This document shows, piece by piece, positions 7,632 through 15,826 of a DNA stretch of 17,876 bases. The stretch lies in contig JAGBQU010000332.1 in NCBI GenBank assembly GCA_017632755.1, positions 1 to 17,876 on the forward strand. Direction: 5' to 3'. The notes below the pieces were generated by a model, which saw only the letters and a program-made list of their open reading frames with translations, was not told where the DNA came from and did not search any database. The position numbers were made by a program, and so were the translations under genes. The stretch comes from Lachnospiraceae bacterium (lineage in GTDB: Bacteria > Bacillota_A > Clostridia > Lachnospirales > Lachnospiraceae). Positions within the stretch are counted from its first letter, which is position 1. Each line of letters begins with the position of its first letter.

Positions 7632-7721
7632 AAAATACGCTTTTACTGGCAATGGTGACATAGGTGTGTTAAACTGTAAAGCAACAAATGATCCCGATAT
7701 CAGATGCCAATGAGGATAACT

Positions 7722-9608
7722 ATGTGGAATTTTAATTATACATTTCCGACAGTTTGTCTGCTGATCATATTCTATTTGTTTTATCTGCTCCGGCCGAGGC
7801 TGCCTTTGCGCTCAAAACAGACCTTTGTATGGATCCTTCTCATGGAGGTGCTGACCATGGCTGCGGATGTGTTCAGCTCGCTGATGGACGAGAATTATGA
7901 GAAGTATCCGCTCTGGGCGTTGTATACGGCAAATATCTTGTATTTTATATGCTTCTATCTTCGCATATATCTCTTGTTCCGTTTTGTGATGAACATTTTG
8001 AATCTGCGCTTTGAGGATGGCCCGTGCAGAGGCGTGCTTTTGATCGGCGTGAACATTGTCGCGATCCTGATCGACGTATCGAGCTTTTTTACGGATGCGG
8101 TCTTTGGGATCGATGCGCAGGGATATCACAAAGGACCCTTGTACAATGTCCTGTACGTTCATGCGTTCTTTTATCTGATATCCTGTTTGATCGCCCTATT
8201 TATGTACAAAAACCGTCTCAGCCGGCTGCATCGATACAGCGCATACGGTTTTGTTGCGATCCTTTTTGTGGCAATGTGCATCCGATTGCTGATGCCGACG
8301 TATCTGATCATGGATATGTTCTGTCTGCTTGTGATCGTCATTATTTACCTCGCCTTTGAAAATCCGGAGTTTTATCTGGATCCAGGGACGGAGCTGTTTA
8401 ACAGGAGCAGTCTGGATCTCATGGTGGAGGAGATCAACGGGGAGCAGGAATACCGGATCATCACATTTGTCATAAAGGATTATCAGGTAAACCGTGATAT
8501 TTACGGATGGCAGCAGATGGATCGGGGGCTTGCGGTGATCGCGGAGTTCTTGCGGGAGTTGTTCCGCAAGGACGTCATCTTCTATGTGAGAAGCGGACGT
8601 TTTGCGATCATAACGCAAAGACAGGACGTTGGCGAGATGTGTGATACGATCCACGCACGTTTTGAAAAGCCCTGGCATGCAAAGAGCGCCGAGTTGTTCT
8701 TGTCTGTCGGTTTGGCGATCTATGATTCCTCGATGGGAGTGAGGGAGACGGAGAATATCATCAGCAGTCTTCGCTATGCGCTCAACCAAGCCGCCAGACT
8801 CGATCAGAAAGAGGACATCTACATCAACCGCCAGACGATCGATACCGTCGAGCGTCAATTCCGGGTCCGCAAGGCACTTGAGCGTGCGCTTGAGGAGAAA
8901 ACCATTGAAGTATATCTTCAGCCGGTGGTGGATGCAACCGATTTTCGTGTGGTCGGTGCGGAGGCTCTTGCCCGGATCAACGACCCCGATTTGGGATTTG
9001 TGTCTCCGGATGAGTTTATTCCCATCGCTGAGACGAACGGAAGCATCGGAAGGCTGGGGAAGCAGGTGCTGGAGAAAACATGCCGCTTTATCAAGGAGAA
9101 CAATGACCGTCTCGGGCTGGAGTGGGTGAATGTGAACCTTTCTCCGATCCAGTGCATGAACAAAAATCTTCCGGAGGAATTCCGCGAGATCCTACGGGAG
9201 TATAACATACCAAACGGCAAAGTGCATCTGGAGATCACGGAACAGGCCATCATCGATTCCGGCGTTCTGAAAACACAGATGCAGACCATGATCAAGGATG
9301 GTTTTCAGTTCGCACTCGATGACTATGGCACAGGGTATTCCAATGCATTGGGGGTTGTCAGTTATCCGCTTTCCAATATTAAGATCGACCGCGGGATCAT
9401 CTGGTCCCATTTTGAGAATCCGAACAGCTTCCTGCCAAAAGAGATCGCCGTTTTTTTGGATATGCACTTCAGCGTAACGGCCGAAGGAGTGGAGACGAAG
9501 GAGATGGCAGAGCGGCTCCGCGATTTTGGATGCAGCTTCCTGCAGGGATATTATTTATCGAAACCGATCCCGATGGATGTATTTGTTCAAAAGTATGGGA
9601 ACAGCTGA
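7722..9608 (+). CDS. Multi-pass membrane cyclic di-GMP phosphodiesterase (degenerate GGDEF plus EAL)
   Basis: Predicted to hydrolyse c-di-GMP to pGpG at the membrane. Residues 1 to about 225 contain around six to seven hydrophobic helices. A GGDEF-like domain follows (about 232-390), but its motif is RSGRF (290-294), so it should not make c-di-GMP; it may bind GTP or regulate. The EAL domain (about 395-625) keeps the catalytic set: EAL (E414), N472, E504, the pair D533-D534 in DDYGTG, K554, E588 and Q608. It should therefore be active. ATG 7722 is preferred, with GAGG (7712-7715) six bases upstream; ATG 7704 would add six residues but has no Shine-Dalgarno. It lies 90 bases after the phosphoesterase gene with no clear terminator between, and ends ten bases before the ffs promoter. 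Confidence 0.92.
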   Translation: MWNFNYTFPTVCLLIIFYLFYLLRPRLPLRSKQTFVWILLMEVLTMAADVFSSLMDENYEKYPLWALYTANILYFICFYLRIYLLFRFVMNILNLRFEDGPCRGVLLIGVNIVAILIDVSSFFTDAVFGIDAQGYHKGPLYNVLYVHAFFYLISCLIALFMYKNRLSRLHRYSAYGFVAILFVAMCIRLLMPTYLIMDMFCLLVIVIIYLAFENPEFYLDPGTELFNRSSLDLMVEEINGEQEYRIITFVIKDYQVNRDIYGWQQMDRGLAVIAEFLRELFRKDVIFYVRSGRFAIITQRQDVGEMCDTIHARFEKPWHAKSAELFLSVGLAIYDSSMGVRETENIISSLRYALNQAARLDQKEDIYINRQTIDTVERQFRVRKALERALEEKTIEVYLQPVVDATDFRVVGAEALARINDPDLGFVSPDEFIPIAETNGSIGRLGKQVLEKTCRFIKENNDRLGLEWVNVNLSPIQCMNKNLPEEFREILREYNIPNGKVHLEITEQAIIDSGVLKTQMQTMIKDGFQFALDDYGTGYSNALGVVSYPLSNIKIDRGIIWSHFENPNSFLPKEIAVFLDMHFSVTAEGVETKEMAERLRDFGCSFLQGYYLSKPIPMDVFVQKYGNS

Positions 9609-9618
9609 TTTTTGCCGT

Positions 9619-9647
9619 TTGACAAGCAGGGAAAAAAACGATATACT
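9619..9647 (+). promoter_or_regulatory. Promoter of the SRP RNA gene
   Basis: TTGACA (9619-9624), a 17-base spacer, then TATACT (9642-9647): an almost perfect vegetative promoter. The predicted start at about 9654 coincides with the first base of the SRP RNA terminal stem, which supports both calls. Confidence 0.92.
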
Positions 9648-9653
9648 ATAAAG

Positions 9654-9917
9654 ACCGTGCAGCCGGGGAAGTAGCGGAGCCCTGTACCTTCAATCCGCTC
9701 TAGTAGGGGTGATATCCTGCCGAGGGTCTTGATCTGTATGGCAGCCCTGCATAAGTGACGTTGATGTTCGGGTCTTGCGCAATGGGAATCTGTGAACCGT
9801 GTCAGGTTGGGAACAAAGCAGCACTAAGCAGAACCTTCCATGTGCCGTGAGGGCGCCTGGGCTGAGTTAACTGTGCAGGTAACGCATATGGATTTTGCTC
9901 GACGCAGGATGCACGGT
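9654..9917 (+). ncRNA. ffs: Signal recognition particle RNA, large type with Alu domain
   Basis: RNA scaffold of the signal recognition particle. It binds Ffh and the FtsY receptor and directs membrane and secreted proteins to the translocon. The ends pair perfectly over eight bases (ACCGTGCA at 9654-9661 with TGCACGGT at 9910-9917), giving 264 nt, the size of the Bacillus/Clostridium large SRP RNA rather than the short 4.5S form. The S domain is recognisable from GTGTCAGG (9799-9806), a GGAA tetraloop (9810-9813) and the conserved AGCAGCACTAAG asymmetric-loop side (9817-9828), followed later by GCCTGGGCTGAG. The apical stem is UUG/CAA instead of the usual UCC/GGA. The tail after 9917 is T-rich but has no clear terminator hairpin. 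Confidence 0.95.
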
Positions 9918-9967
9918 ATTTTGTTGCGTACCAAAATGTTTTACAGATATATAATTGGAGGAAGAAC

Positions 9968-10801
9968 ATGAACAACTTAGAGCTTCAAAAGATTGCCAAC
10001 GAAGTTCGCAAAGGTATCGTCGCATCGGTTCACAGTGCGAAAGCCGGTCATCCGGGCGGCTCGCTCTCGGCAGCGGATATTTTTACGTTTTTATATTTTG
10101 AAGAGCTGCATATTGATCCGAAGAATCCGGACGATCCGGACAGAGACCGATTTGTTCTCTCAAAGGGTCACACCGCACCCGGTCTTTATGCGGCGCTTGC
10201 GCACAGAGGGTTCTTCCCCGTGGAGGATCTTCTCACACTTCGCAAGCTCGGTTCCTATCTGCAGGGACATCCCTGTATCAACATTCCCGGTGTGGATATG
10301 TCAACGGGATCGCTCGGACAGGGCGTTTCGGCAGCAGTGGGAATGGCGCTTGCCGGCAAGATGGATCAAAAGGACTACAGGGTTTACACACTTCTCGGAG
10401 ATGGAGAGATTCAGGAAGGACAGGTCTGGGAGGCTACGATGTTTGCCGGACATAAACAGTTGGACAATCTTGTTATGATCGTGGATAACAACAATCTGCA
10501 GATTGACGGAACGTTGGACGAGGTGTGCTCGCCGTATCCGATCCCGGAGAAGTTTCAGGCGTTTGGCTGCCATACGATAGAGGTTGATGCACATGACTTT
10601 GATGCGCTTCGCGATGCATTTGCAAAGGCGCGCCAGGTCAAGGGTAAGCCGACGGTGATCATCGCAAAATCCGTTAAGGGAAAGGGCGTTTCGTTTATGG
10701 AAAACAACGGATCCTGGCATGGTGTGGCTCCGAATGATGAGCAGTTTGAGGCCGCTATGGCAGAACTTGAGAAAGCGGGGGAAGCATTATGTCAGAAGTA
10801 A
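9968..10801 (+). CDS. Transketolase, N-terminal (thiamine diphosphate-binding) subunit
   Basis: First half of a split transketolase of the non-oxidative pentose phosphate pathway, which moves two-carbon units between sugar phosphates. The 277-residue protein matches the pyrophosphate-binding half of full transketolases: active-site histidines H28 (AGHPGG) and H68 (SKGH), and the thiamine diphosphate/Mg motif starting GDGEIQEGQVWEA at 144 and ending in NN at 174-176. GGAGGA at 9957-9962 supports ATG 9968. The second subunit starts 13 bases before this stop codon, so translation is probably coupled and the products assemble together. Split transketolases are common in Clostridia and archaea, so this is not a broken gene. 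Confidence 0.95.
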   Translation: MNNLELQKIANEVRKGIVASVHSAKAGHPGGSLSAADIFTFLYFEELHIDPKNPDDPDRDRFVLSKGHTAPGLYAALAHRGFFPVEDLLTLRKLGSYLQGHPCINIPGVDMSTGSLGQGVSAAVGMALAGKMDQKDYRVYTLLGDGEIQEGQVWEATMFAGHKQLDNLVMIVDNNNLQIDGTLDEVCSPYPIPEKFQAFGCHTIEVDAHDFDALRDAFAKARQVKGKPTVIIAKSVKGKGVSFMENNGSWHGVAPNDEQFEAAMAELEKAGEALCQK

Positions 10802-11736
10802 GAATGGCTGCCACAAGAGAGGGCTATGGAAAGGAACTGGTGGCTCTTGGAGCAGAATATCCGGATCTGGTCGTGCTGGATGCAGACCTTGCCGGTGCAA
10901 CCAAGACCGTGATGTTTAAAAAGGAATATCCGGACAGATTTTTTGACTGCGGTATCGCAGAGCAGAATATGATGAGTATTGCAGCCGGACTTGCGACCGC
11001 GGGTAAGATCCCGGTCGTATCCAGCTTTGCTATGTTTGCAGCGGGACGTGCGTTTGAGCAGATCCGCAATTCCATCGGCTATCCGAAATTGAATGTCAAG
11101 ATCGGAGCTTCACATGCCGGTATCACGGTTGGTGAGGACGGAGCTTCCCATCAGTGCAATGAAGATATTGCTCTTATGAGATCTATTCCGGGCATGGTGA
11201 TCCTGAATCCTTCCGACGAGATCGAAGCGAGAGCGTGTGTGCGAGCTGCGGTTGCATACAAGGGGCCTGTATATATGCGATTCGGTCGTTCGCCGGTTCC
11301 GATCATCAACGACAGAGAGGATTACACCTTCGAGATGGGAAAAGGTGTCGTGTTAAAGGAAGGTTCCGACGTGACGATCGTGGCAACGGGAATCTGCGTT
11401 GACAGCGCGATCAAAGCGGCACAGATGCTTGAGACGGACGGAGTCAGTGTAAAGGTCATCAATATCCACACGATCAAACCGCTTGATTCTCAGCTGATCA
11501 TTGAGGCGGCAAAACAGACCGGAAAAGTCGTTACGGTGGAGGAACACTCCGTTATCGGCGGTCTCGGGAGCGCTGTATGTGAAGTGCTCTGTGAAGCTTG
11601 CCCGACTCCTGTTTTGCGGATCGGTATCAATGATGTGTATGGTGAGTCTGCATCTGCGAAGGTACTTTTCCATGAGTATGGACTCGACGGAGAGGGCGTC
11701 TACGGCAAGGTAAAGAAATTTCTGGAAAAGAAATAG
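10789..11736 (+). CDS. Transketolase, C-terminal (pyrimidine-binding) subunit
   Basis: Second half of the split transketolase, 315 residues. The pyrimidine-binding domain carries the catalytic glutamate E58 in the segment CGIAEQNMM, with the SSFAMFAAGRAFEQIR and GASHAGITVGEDGASHQ segments typical of transketolase and related DXS/E1 proteins. The C-terminal transketolase domain follows from about residue 185. The start overlaps the end of the first subunit by 13 bases, as expected for translational coupling. It is followed by a strong terminator at 11767-11792, so the two-subunit unit ends here and does not run into pfkA. Confidence 0.95.
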   Translation: MSEVRMAATREGYGKELVALGAEYPDLVVLDADLAGATKTVMFKKEYPDRFFDCGIAEQNMMSIAAGLATAGKIPVVSSFAMFAAGRAFEQIRNSIGYPKLNVKIGASHAGITVGEDGASHQCNEDIALMRSIPGMVILNPSDEIEARACVRAAVAYKGPVYMRFGRSPVPIINDREDYTFEMGKGVVLKEGSDVTIVATGICVDSAIKAAQMLETDGVSVKVINIHTIKPLDSQLIIEAAKQTGKVVTVEEHSVIGGLGSAVCEVLCEACPTPVLRIGINDVYGESASAKVLFHEYGLDGEGVYGKVKKFLEKK

Positions 11737-11766
11737 TATTTTAAAATAAGAGATATCATGATCAAG

Positions 11767-11792
11767 AACCCTCAGCTGTGCTGAGGGTTTTT
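11767..11792 (+). terminator. Intrinsic terminator after the transketolase genes
   Basis: Stem AACCCTCAGC (11767-11776) pairs perfectly with GCTGAGGGTT (11780-11789) around a TGT loop, followed by a run of T to 11792. Confidence 0.93.
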
Positions 11793-11873
11793 GCGCGATA
11801 AGACCGCCAGGCGGGCGTTGCGCTTGCGTGAGCGCGCATTTATAAAGCGCTGATCGATGCACAGCAAAATGTG

Positions 11874-11902
11874 TTGTGATACGCCCCGAAATATTATATA
11901 AT
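11874..11902 (+). promoter_or_regulatory. Promoter of the pfkA-dnaX-ybaB-recR unit
   Basis: TTGTGA (11874-11879, 4 of 6) and a perfect TATAAT (11897-11902) are separated by 17 bases; transcription should start near 11909. This gives a leader of about 50 bases and excludes the in-frame ATG at 11901 as the pfkA start, because it overlaps the -10 box. The 80 bases upstream, after the terminator, are GC-rich with several short inverted repeats. Confidence 0.72.
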
Positions 11903-11957
11903 GAAAGAGGTTACTTGCAGGTATTCAGCACACAAAGACAGAATGGAGGATTGGGGT

Positions 11958-13031
11958 ATGAAGAGGATCGGAATGTTGACGAGTGGAGGCGACTGCCAGG
12001 CGCTCAATGCAGCGATGAGAGGTGTGGTAAAGAGCCTTTTTAATGCGAACGAACAGGTCGAAATATATGGGTTTGAAAACGGTTACAAAGGATTTATTTA
12101 TGGAGATTTCCGCATGTTGACCGTCGCTGATTTCAGCGGCATATTGACCAAGGGCGGTACGATCCTTGGCAGCAGCAGGACTCCGTTCAAGCTGATCAGG
12201 GAGCCGGATGAGAACGGTCTTGACAAGGTGGAAGCTATGAAGCAAAACTACTACAAGCTGAAGCTGGACTGCGTCGTGATCCTGGGTGGCAACGGAACGC
12301 ACAAGACGGCGAATCTGCTGCGCGAGGAAGGACTCAACGTGATTACGCTTCCAAAGACGATCGATAACGATCTTTGGGGAACGGACATGACCTTCGGTTT
12401 TCAGAGTGCGGTCAACATTGCAACAGAGGCGATTGACTGCATACACACGACGGCGGCATCCCATGGTCGTGTGTTCATAGTAGAAGTGATGGGACATAAG
12501 GTTGGTTGGCTTACCCTCAATGCCGGAATGGCAGGCGGAGCGGACATCATTCTGATCCCCGAGATTCCATATGATATCGAAAAGGTAGTGGAAGCCATTG
12601 AGATGCGTGAAAAGCGAGGAAGCCGCTTTACGATCCTTGCGGTTGCCGAGGGAGCGATCTCTAAGGAGACTGCCGGGCTTTCCAAAAAAGAGTTTAAGGA
12701 AAAAATGAAGAATTATACCTATCCGTCCGTTTCCTATGAGATCGCAGACGAGATATTGAAGAGAAGCGGAAAGGAAGTCAGGGTGACTGTCCCCGGACAC
12801 ACACAAAGAGGCGGTTCGCCGTGTCCATATGACAGGGTGTTCGCATCCCGCCTCGGATCCGAGGCCGGAAAGCTGATCCTTGAGGGCGAGTATGGTTTTA
12901 TGGTAGGATACAAAAACCGTGAGGTGATCAAGGTGCCGCTGGAGGATGTGGCAGGTAAATTAAAGATGGTCTCACCGGATGCGACCATCGTCAAAGAAGC
13001 AAAGATGCTGGGCATCAGCTTCGGAGACTGA
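11958..13031 (+). CDS. pfkA: 6-phosphofructokinase, phosphoryl donor uncertain
   Basis: Phosphorylates fructose 6-phosphate to fructose 1,6-bisphosphate in glycolysis; 357 residues. Family motifs: GGDCQALNAAMRG near the N-terminus, GGNGT (110-114), PKTIDND (132-138) with the catalytic base D136, the EVMG segment, and the effector/substrate loop GHTQRGGSPCPYDR. The positions deciding the donor are unusual. N112 stands where Asp103 of the E. coli enzyme coordinates Mg-nucleotide; G113 (E. coli Gly104) fits ATP use; K133 (E. coli Gly124) is the residue found in pyrophosphate-dependent and group III enzymes. The donor therefore cannot be assigned. ATG 11958 is seven bases after GGAGGA (11945-11950). 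dnaX starts 16 bases later without a terminator. Confidence 0.92.
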   Translation: MKRIGMLTSGGDCQALNAAMRGVVKSLFNANEQVEIYGFENGYKGFIYGDFRMLTVADFSGILTKGGTILGSSRTPFKLIREPDENGLDKVEAMKQNYYKLKLDCVVILGGNGTHKTANLLREEGLNVITLPKTIDNDLWGTDMTFGFQSAVNIATEAIDCIHTTAASHGRVFIVEVMGHKVGWLTLNAGMAGGADIILIPEIPYDIEKVVEAIEMREKRGSRFTILAVAEGAISKETAGLSKKEFKEKMKNYTYPSVSYEIADEILKRSGKEVRVTVPGHTQRGGSPCPYDRVFASRLGSEAGKLILEGEYGFMVGYKNREVIKVPLEDVAGKLKMVSPDATIVKEAKMLGISFGD

Positions 13032-13047
13032 GGAATGGAGCTGTAAC

Positions 13048-14634
13048 ATGTCGTCATATCAAGCACTGTACCGTAAATTCCGCCCCCTTACATTTGAGGA
13101 TGTAAAGGGGCAGGATCATATAGTGAGTACTTTACAAAATCAAATTCAAAAGCAGCGTATGTCCCATGCGTATCTGTTTTGCGGCACGCGTGGTACCGGC
13201 AAGACAACGATCGCAAAGATCTTTGCTAAGGCCGTCAACTGCGAAAATCCAATAGACGGCAATCCCTGCGGAGAGTGTGAATCCTGCAAAAGGATTGCCG
13301 CCTCTGCGAGCATGAATGTGATCGAGATCGACGCCGCTTCAAACAACGGCGTGGACAATATTCGTGAGATCGTGGAACAGGTATCCTACTCTCCGGCCGA
13401 GGGCAAATTCAAGGTTTATATCATAGACGAGGTGCATATGCTCTCTACGGGTGCCTTTAATGCGCTGTTAAAGACACTGGAGGAGCCGCCGTCCTATGTT
13501 ATCTTTATTCTGGCTACGACGGAAGCGCACAAGATCCCCATCACGATCCTGTCCAGATGTCAGAGATACGATTTTAAACGTATCCCCATTGACACGATCG
13601 CAGACCGGTTGGCGCAGCTGGCAGAGAAGGAACAACTCGATATTGAACCAAGAGCCCTTCGGTATCTTGCAAAATGCGGGGACGGTTCCATGCGTGATGC
13701 ACTGAGCTTAATGGATCAGGCGGTTGCATTTCATCTGGGCGAAAAGCTGACGTATGATATGGTCCTGGATGTGCTCGGAGCTGTCGATCAGGAAGTGTTC
13801 AGCCGATTGACCCGTCATCTGATCGCGCAGGATGTGCCGGGATGCATCCGCCTTTTGGAAGAGATTGTGATGCAGGGAAGAGAACTGACGCAGTTTGTCA
13901 GCGAATACACATGGTATCTGCGCAACTTATTGCTTGTAAAGACATCAGAGGATGTCACGGATGTGATCGATGTATCCGATGAGCAGATGCGGCTGCTCCG
14001 TGAGGAAGCTGATCAGCTCGAGGCCGATGTGATCATGCGCTTTATCCGTATTTTTTCCGAACTTGCAGGCAAGATAAGATATGCGGTGACCAAGCGGATA
14101 CTGATCGAGATGACCCTTGTAAAGATCTGCCGACCCGCCATGGAACAGGATGTGACAGCTTTGTCACAAAGAGTTCGTGAGTTGGAGGATAAGCTGGAGA
14201 AAGGTATCGTGGTCAGCGCGAATGTATCCGGCGCCTATCCGGTCCCGGAAGCGGGAGATGCGCAGCCGGTAAAACCGCGCGTACAGCTACCCGCGGCGAT
14301 CCCGGAGGATGTCAAGGCTGTTGTCACCGGCTGGAGAGGGATCCTTGCCGGGATCGGTCAGCCCATGAGAAGCTATCTGCAAAAGGCGCACCTCTCACTG
14401 GGAGGAGATAACCGCCTGATGATCGTAGTGGATGACGGGATGGCGTTTGATTACTTTTCCAGAGCGGACGGACACGAGCAGAACAAAGAGATGCTCGAAC
14501 GCATCCTATCCGATCATGTACAAAAAGAGATCCAGGTCACATTTCAGTCGCTGGACGCGCAGACCAATTTTGAAGATCACTATGTTGACCTTAGTTCGAT
14601 CGTCAACATGGAAATAGAAGATGAAGACGAATAA
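13048..14634 (+). CDS. dnaX: DNA polymerase III gamma/tau subunit
   Basis: Clamp-loader ATPase of the replicative polymerase, which loads the sliding clamp and, as tau, ties the polymerase to the helicase. The 528-residue protein has Walker A GTRGTGKT (46-53), the four-cysteine zinc module C65, C74, C77, C80, Walker B IIDE (D127-E128), and the sensor/arginine-finger SRC at 169-171. A lid domain and a less conserved tau-like C-terminus follow, where a low-complexity linker lies around 410-425. ATG 13048 is the start, since the frame upstream runs inside pfkA; GGAATGGAG (13032-13040) is its ribosome site. ybaB follows 16 bases later. I see no A-rich slippery site that would argue for programmed frameshifting. 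Confidence 0.97.
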   Translation: MSSYQALYRKFRPLTFEDVKGQDHIVSTLQNQIQKQRMSHAYLFCGTRGTGKTTIAKIFAKAVNCENPIDGNPCGECESCKRIAASASMNVIEIDAASNNGVDNIREIVEQVSYSPAEGKFKVYIIDEVHMLSTGAFNALLKTLEEPPSYVIFILATTEAHKIPITILSRCQRYDFKRIPIDTIADRLAQLAEKEQLDIEPRALRYLAKCGDGSMRDALSLMDQAVAFHLGEKLTYDMVLDVLGAVDQEVFSRLTRHLIAQDVPGCIRLLEEIVMQGRELTQFVSEYTWYLRNLLLVKTSEDVTDVIDVSDEQMRLLREEADQLEADVIMRFIRIFSELAGKIRYAVTKRILIEMTLVKICRPAMEQDVTALSQRVRELEDKLEKGIVVSANVSGAYPVPEAGDAQPVKPRVQLPAAIPEDVKAVVTGWRGILAGIGQPMRSYLQKAHLSLGGDNRLMIVVDDGMAFDYFSRADGHEQNKEMLERILSDHVQKEIQVTFQSLDAQTNFEDHYVDLSSIVNMEIEDEDE

Positions 14635-14650
14635 GAGGAGGAAATGAAAA

Positions 14651-15001
14651 ATGGCAAAACGTGGAGGATTTCAGGGCGGTATGCCTGGGAATATGGCAAA
14701 TCTGATGAAGCAGGCTCAGCGCATGCAGAGACAGATGGAAGAGAGCCAGAAGGAACTCGAGACAAAAGAGTATACGGCGACAGCCGGCGGTGGTGCTGTG
14801 AGCGTGACCGTGACAGGTAAAAAAGAGGTGGTCAAGGTAAGTCTCGACAAGGAAGCGGTCGATCCGGATGACAGTGAAATGCTGGAGGATCTGATCATGG
14901 CAGCGGTCAATGAAGCGCTCCGCATGGCAGAGGATGCCGGTCAGGAGGCTATGGCAAAAATGACGGGAGGCTTGAATCTTCCGGGAGGGCTTCCGTTCTG
15001 A
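14651..15001 (+). CDS. ybaB: YbaB/EbfC family nucleoid-associated protein
   Basis: Small DNA-binding protein of 116 residues, normal for the family. The Gly/Met-rich N-terminus (GGFQGGMPGNMANLMKQAQ), the long helix that follows, and the central beta segment (GGGAVSVTVTGKKEVVKVSL) are typical, as is the LEDLIMAAVNEAL helix. The protein forms dimers that bind DNA. Its constant place between dnaX and recR suggests a role in replication or repair, but its precise job is unsettled. AGAGGAGG just upstream supports ATG 14651. Its stop codon overlaps the recR start by one base (TGATG), which indicates translational coupling. Confidence 0.96.
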   Translation: MAKRGGFQGGMPGNMANLMKQAQRMQRQMEESQKELETKEYTATAGGGAVSVTVTGKKEVVKVSLDKEAVDPDDSEMLEDLIMAAVNEALRMAEDAGQEAMAKMTGGLNLPGGLPF

Positions 15002-15597
15002 TGGAACTTTACAGCGGATATATCAACAAGCTAATTGAAGAATTGTCCACGCTTCCGGGGATTGGCAACAAATCAGCGCAGAGGCTTGCGTTTTTTCTGG
15101 TGAATCAGCCCAAAGAACGTGTGGAGCGTTTTGCCAGAACACTCACGGAGGCGAAGGAGCATGTCAGGTATTGTAGCTGCTGTTTTACATTGACCGATCA
15201 GGAGCTGTGTCCCATCTGCGCGAATGTAAAACGGGATCGCGGGACGATCATGGTCGTGGAGAATACCCGGGATATGACGGCTTATGAAAAGACCGGAAAG
15301 TATGAAGGGGTGTATCATGTGCTGCACGGCGCGATCTCGCCGATGCTCGGAGTCGGTCCCAATGACATCAAGCTTAAGGAACTGGTGCAAAGACTTCAGG
15401 ATGATGTGAAGGAAGTGATCATTGCCACCAATTCCAGCTTAGAGGGTGAGACGACTGCAATGTATATCAGCAAGCTGATCAAACCCATGGGCGTGAAAGT
15501 GACGCGTATCGCTAGCGGTGTTCCGGTGGGCGGTGATCTCGAGTTTATCGATGAGGTGACACTGCTTCGTGCGCTCGATGGAAGAGTTGAATTGTGA
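15001..15597 (+). CDS. recR: Recombination mediator protein RecR
   Basis: Works with RecO (and RecF) to load RecA on single-stranded DNA at gaps. The 198-residue protein has the N-terminal helix-hairpin-helix (LPGIGNKSAQRLAF, 18-31), the zinc finger C58, C61, C70, C73, and the Toprim domain starting at about residue 82 (TIMVVENTRD), followed by the conserved Walker-like C-terminal part ending VTLLRALDGR. It overlaps ybaB by one base. It is the last gene of the pfkA-dnaX-ybaB-recR unit and is followed by a terminator. Confidence 0.97.
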   Translation: MELYSGYINKLIEELSTLPGIGNKSAQRLAFFLVNQPKERVERFARTLTEAKEHVRYCSCCFTLTDQELCPICANVKRDRGTIMVVENTRDMTAYEKTGKYEGVYHVLHGAISPMLGVGPNDIKLKELVQRLQDDVKEVIIATNSSLEGETTAMYISKLIKPMGVKVTRIASGVPVGGDLEFIDEVTLLRALDGRVEL

Positions 15598-15637
15598 TCC
15601 GGCAATGCCCTTGATCATTACAAAACAATATTGCATT

Positions 15638-15673
15638 AAAAGATGAGACGCTGCTGCGTGCTCATCTTTTTTT
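15638..15673 (+). terminator. Intrinsic terminator after recR
   Basis: AGATGAG (15641-15647) pairs with CTCATCT (15661-15667), extended inward by ACGC/GCGT across one bulged base, and followed by a seven-base T run (15667-15673). The A run before the stem could also let it act weakly in the other direction. Confidence 0.85.
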
Positions 15674-15761
15674 ATTACAAACATTTTCCAAAACCCCGGG
15701 ATGTGTCGAAACCTTTTTTGATCTGCCCGACATAATATGATAAAAAAATTCATGACGCCTG

Positions 15762-15770
15762 TGTTATAAA
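15762..15770 (+). promoter_or_regulatory. Candidate extended -10 promoter of the LysM gene
   Basis: TGtTATAAA at 15762-15770 is an extended -10 element. No good -35 is seen 16-18 bases upstream, where the sequence is an A run. It would give a leader of roughly 100 bases containing the inverted repeat at 15827-15848. The remaining bases between the recR terminator and here show nothing recognisable. Confidence 0.4.
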
Positions 15771-15826
15771 AGAGAGGTAGCAAAGGACAGAAATATTGCC
15801 GGGAGGCTACATAGAAAGAAAAACCC

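Noticed and set aside
9950..9955. TATAAT just before the transketolase genes
   Set aside because: A start from it would fall in the Shine-Dalgarno at 9957-9962, and no -35 is at a suitable distance.
11901..11957. Longer N-terminus for PfkA
   Set aside because: ATG 11901 overlaps the -10 box, and a good ribosome site precedes ATG 11958, where homology begins.
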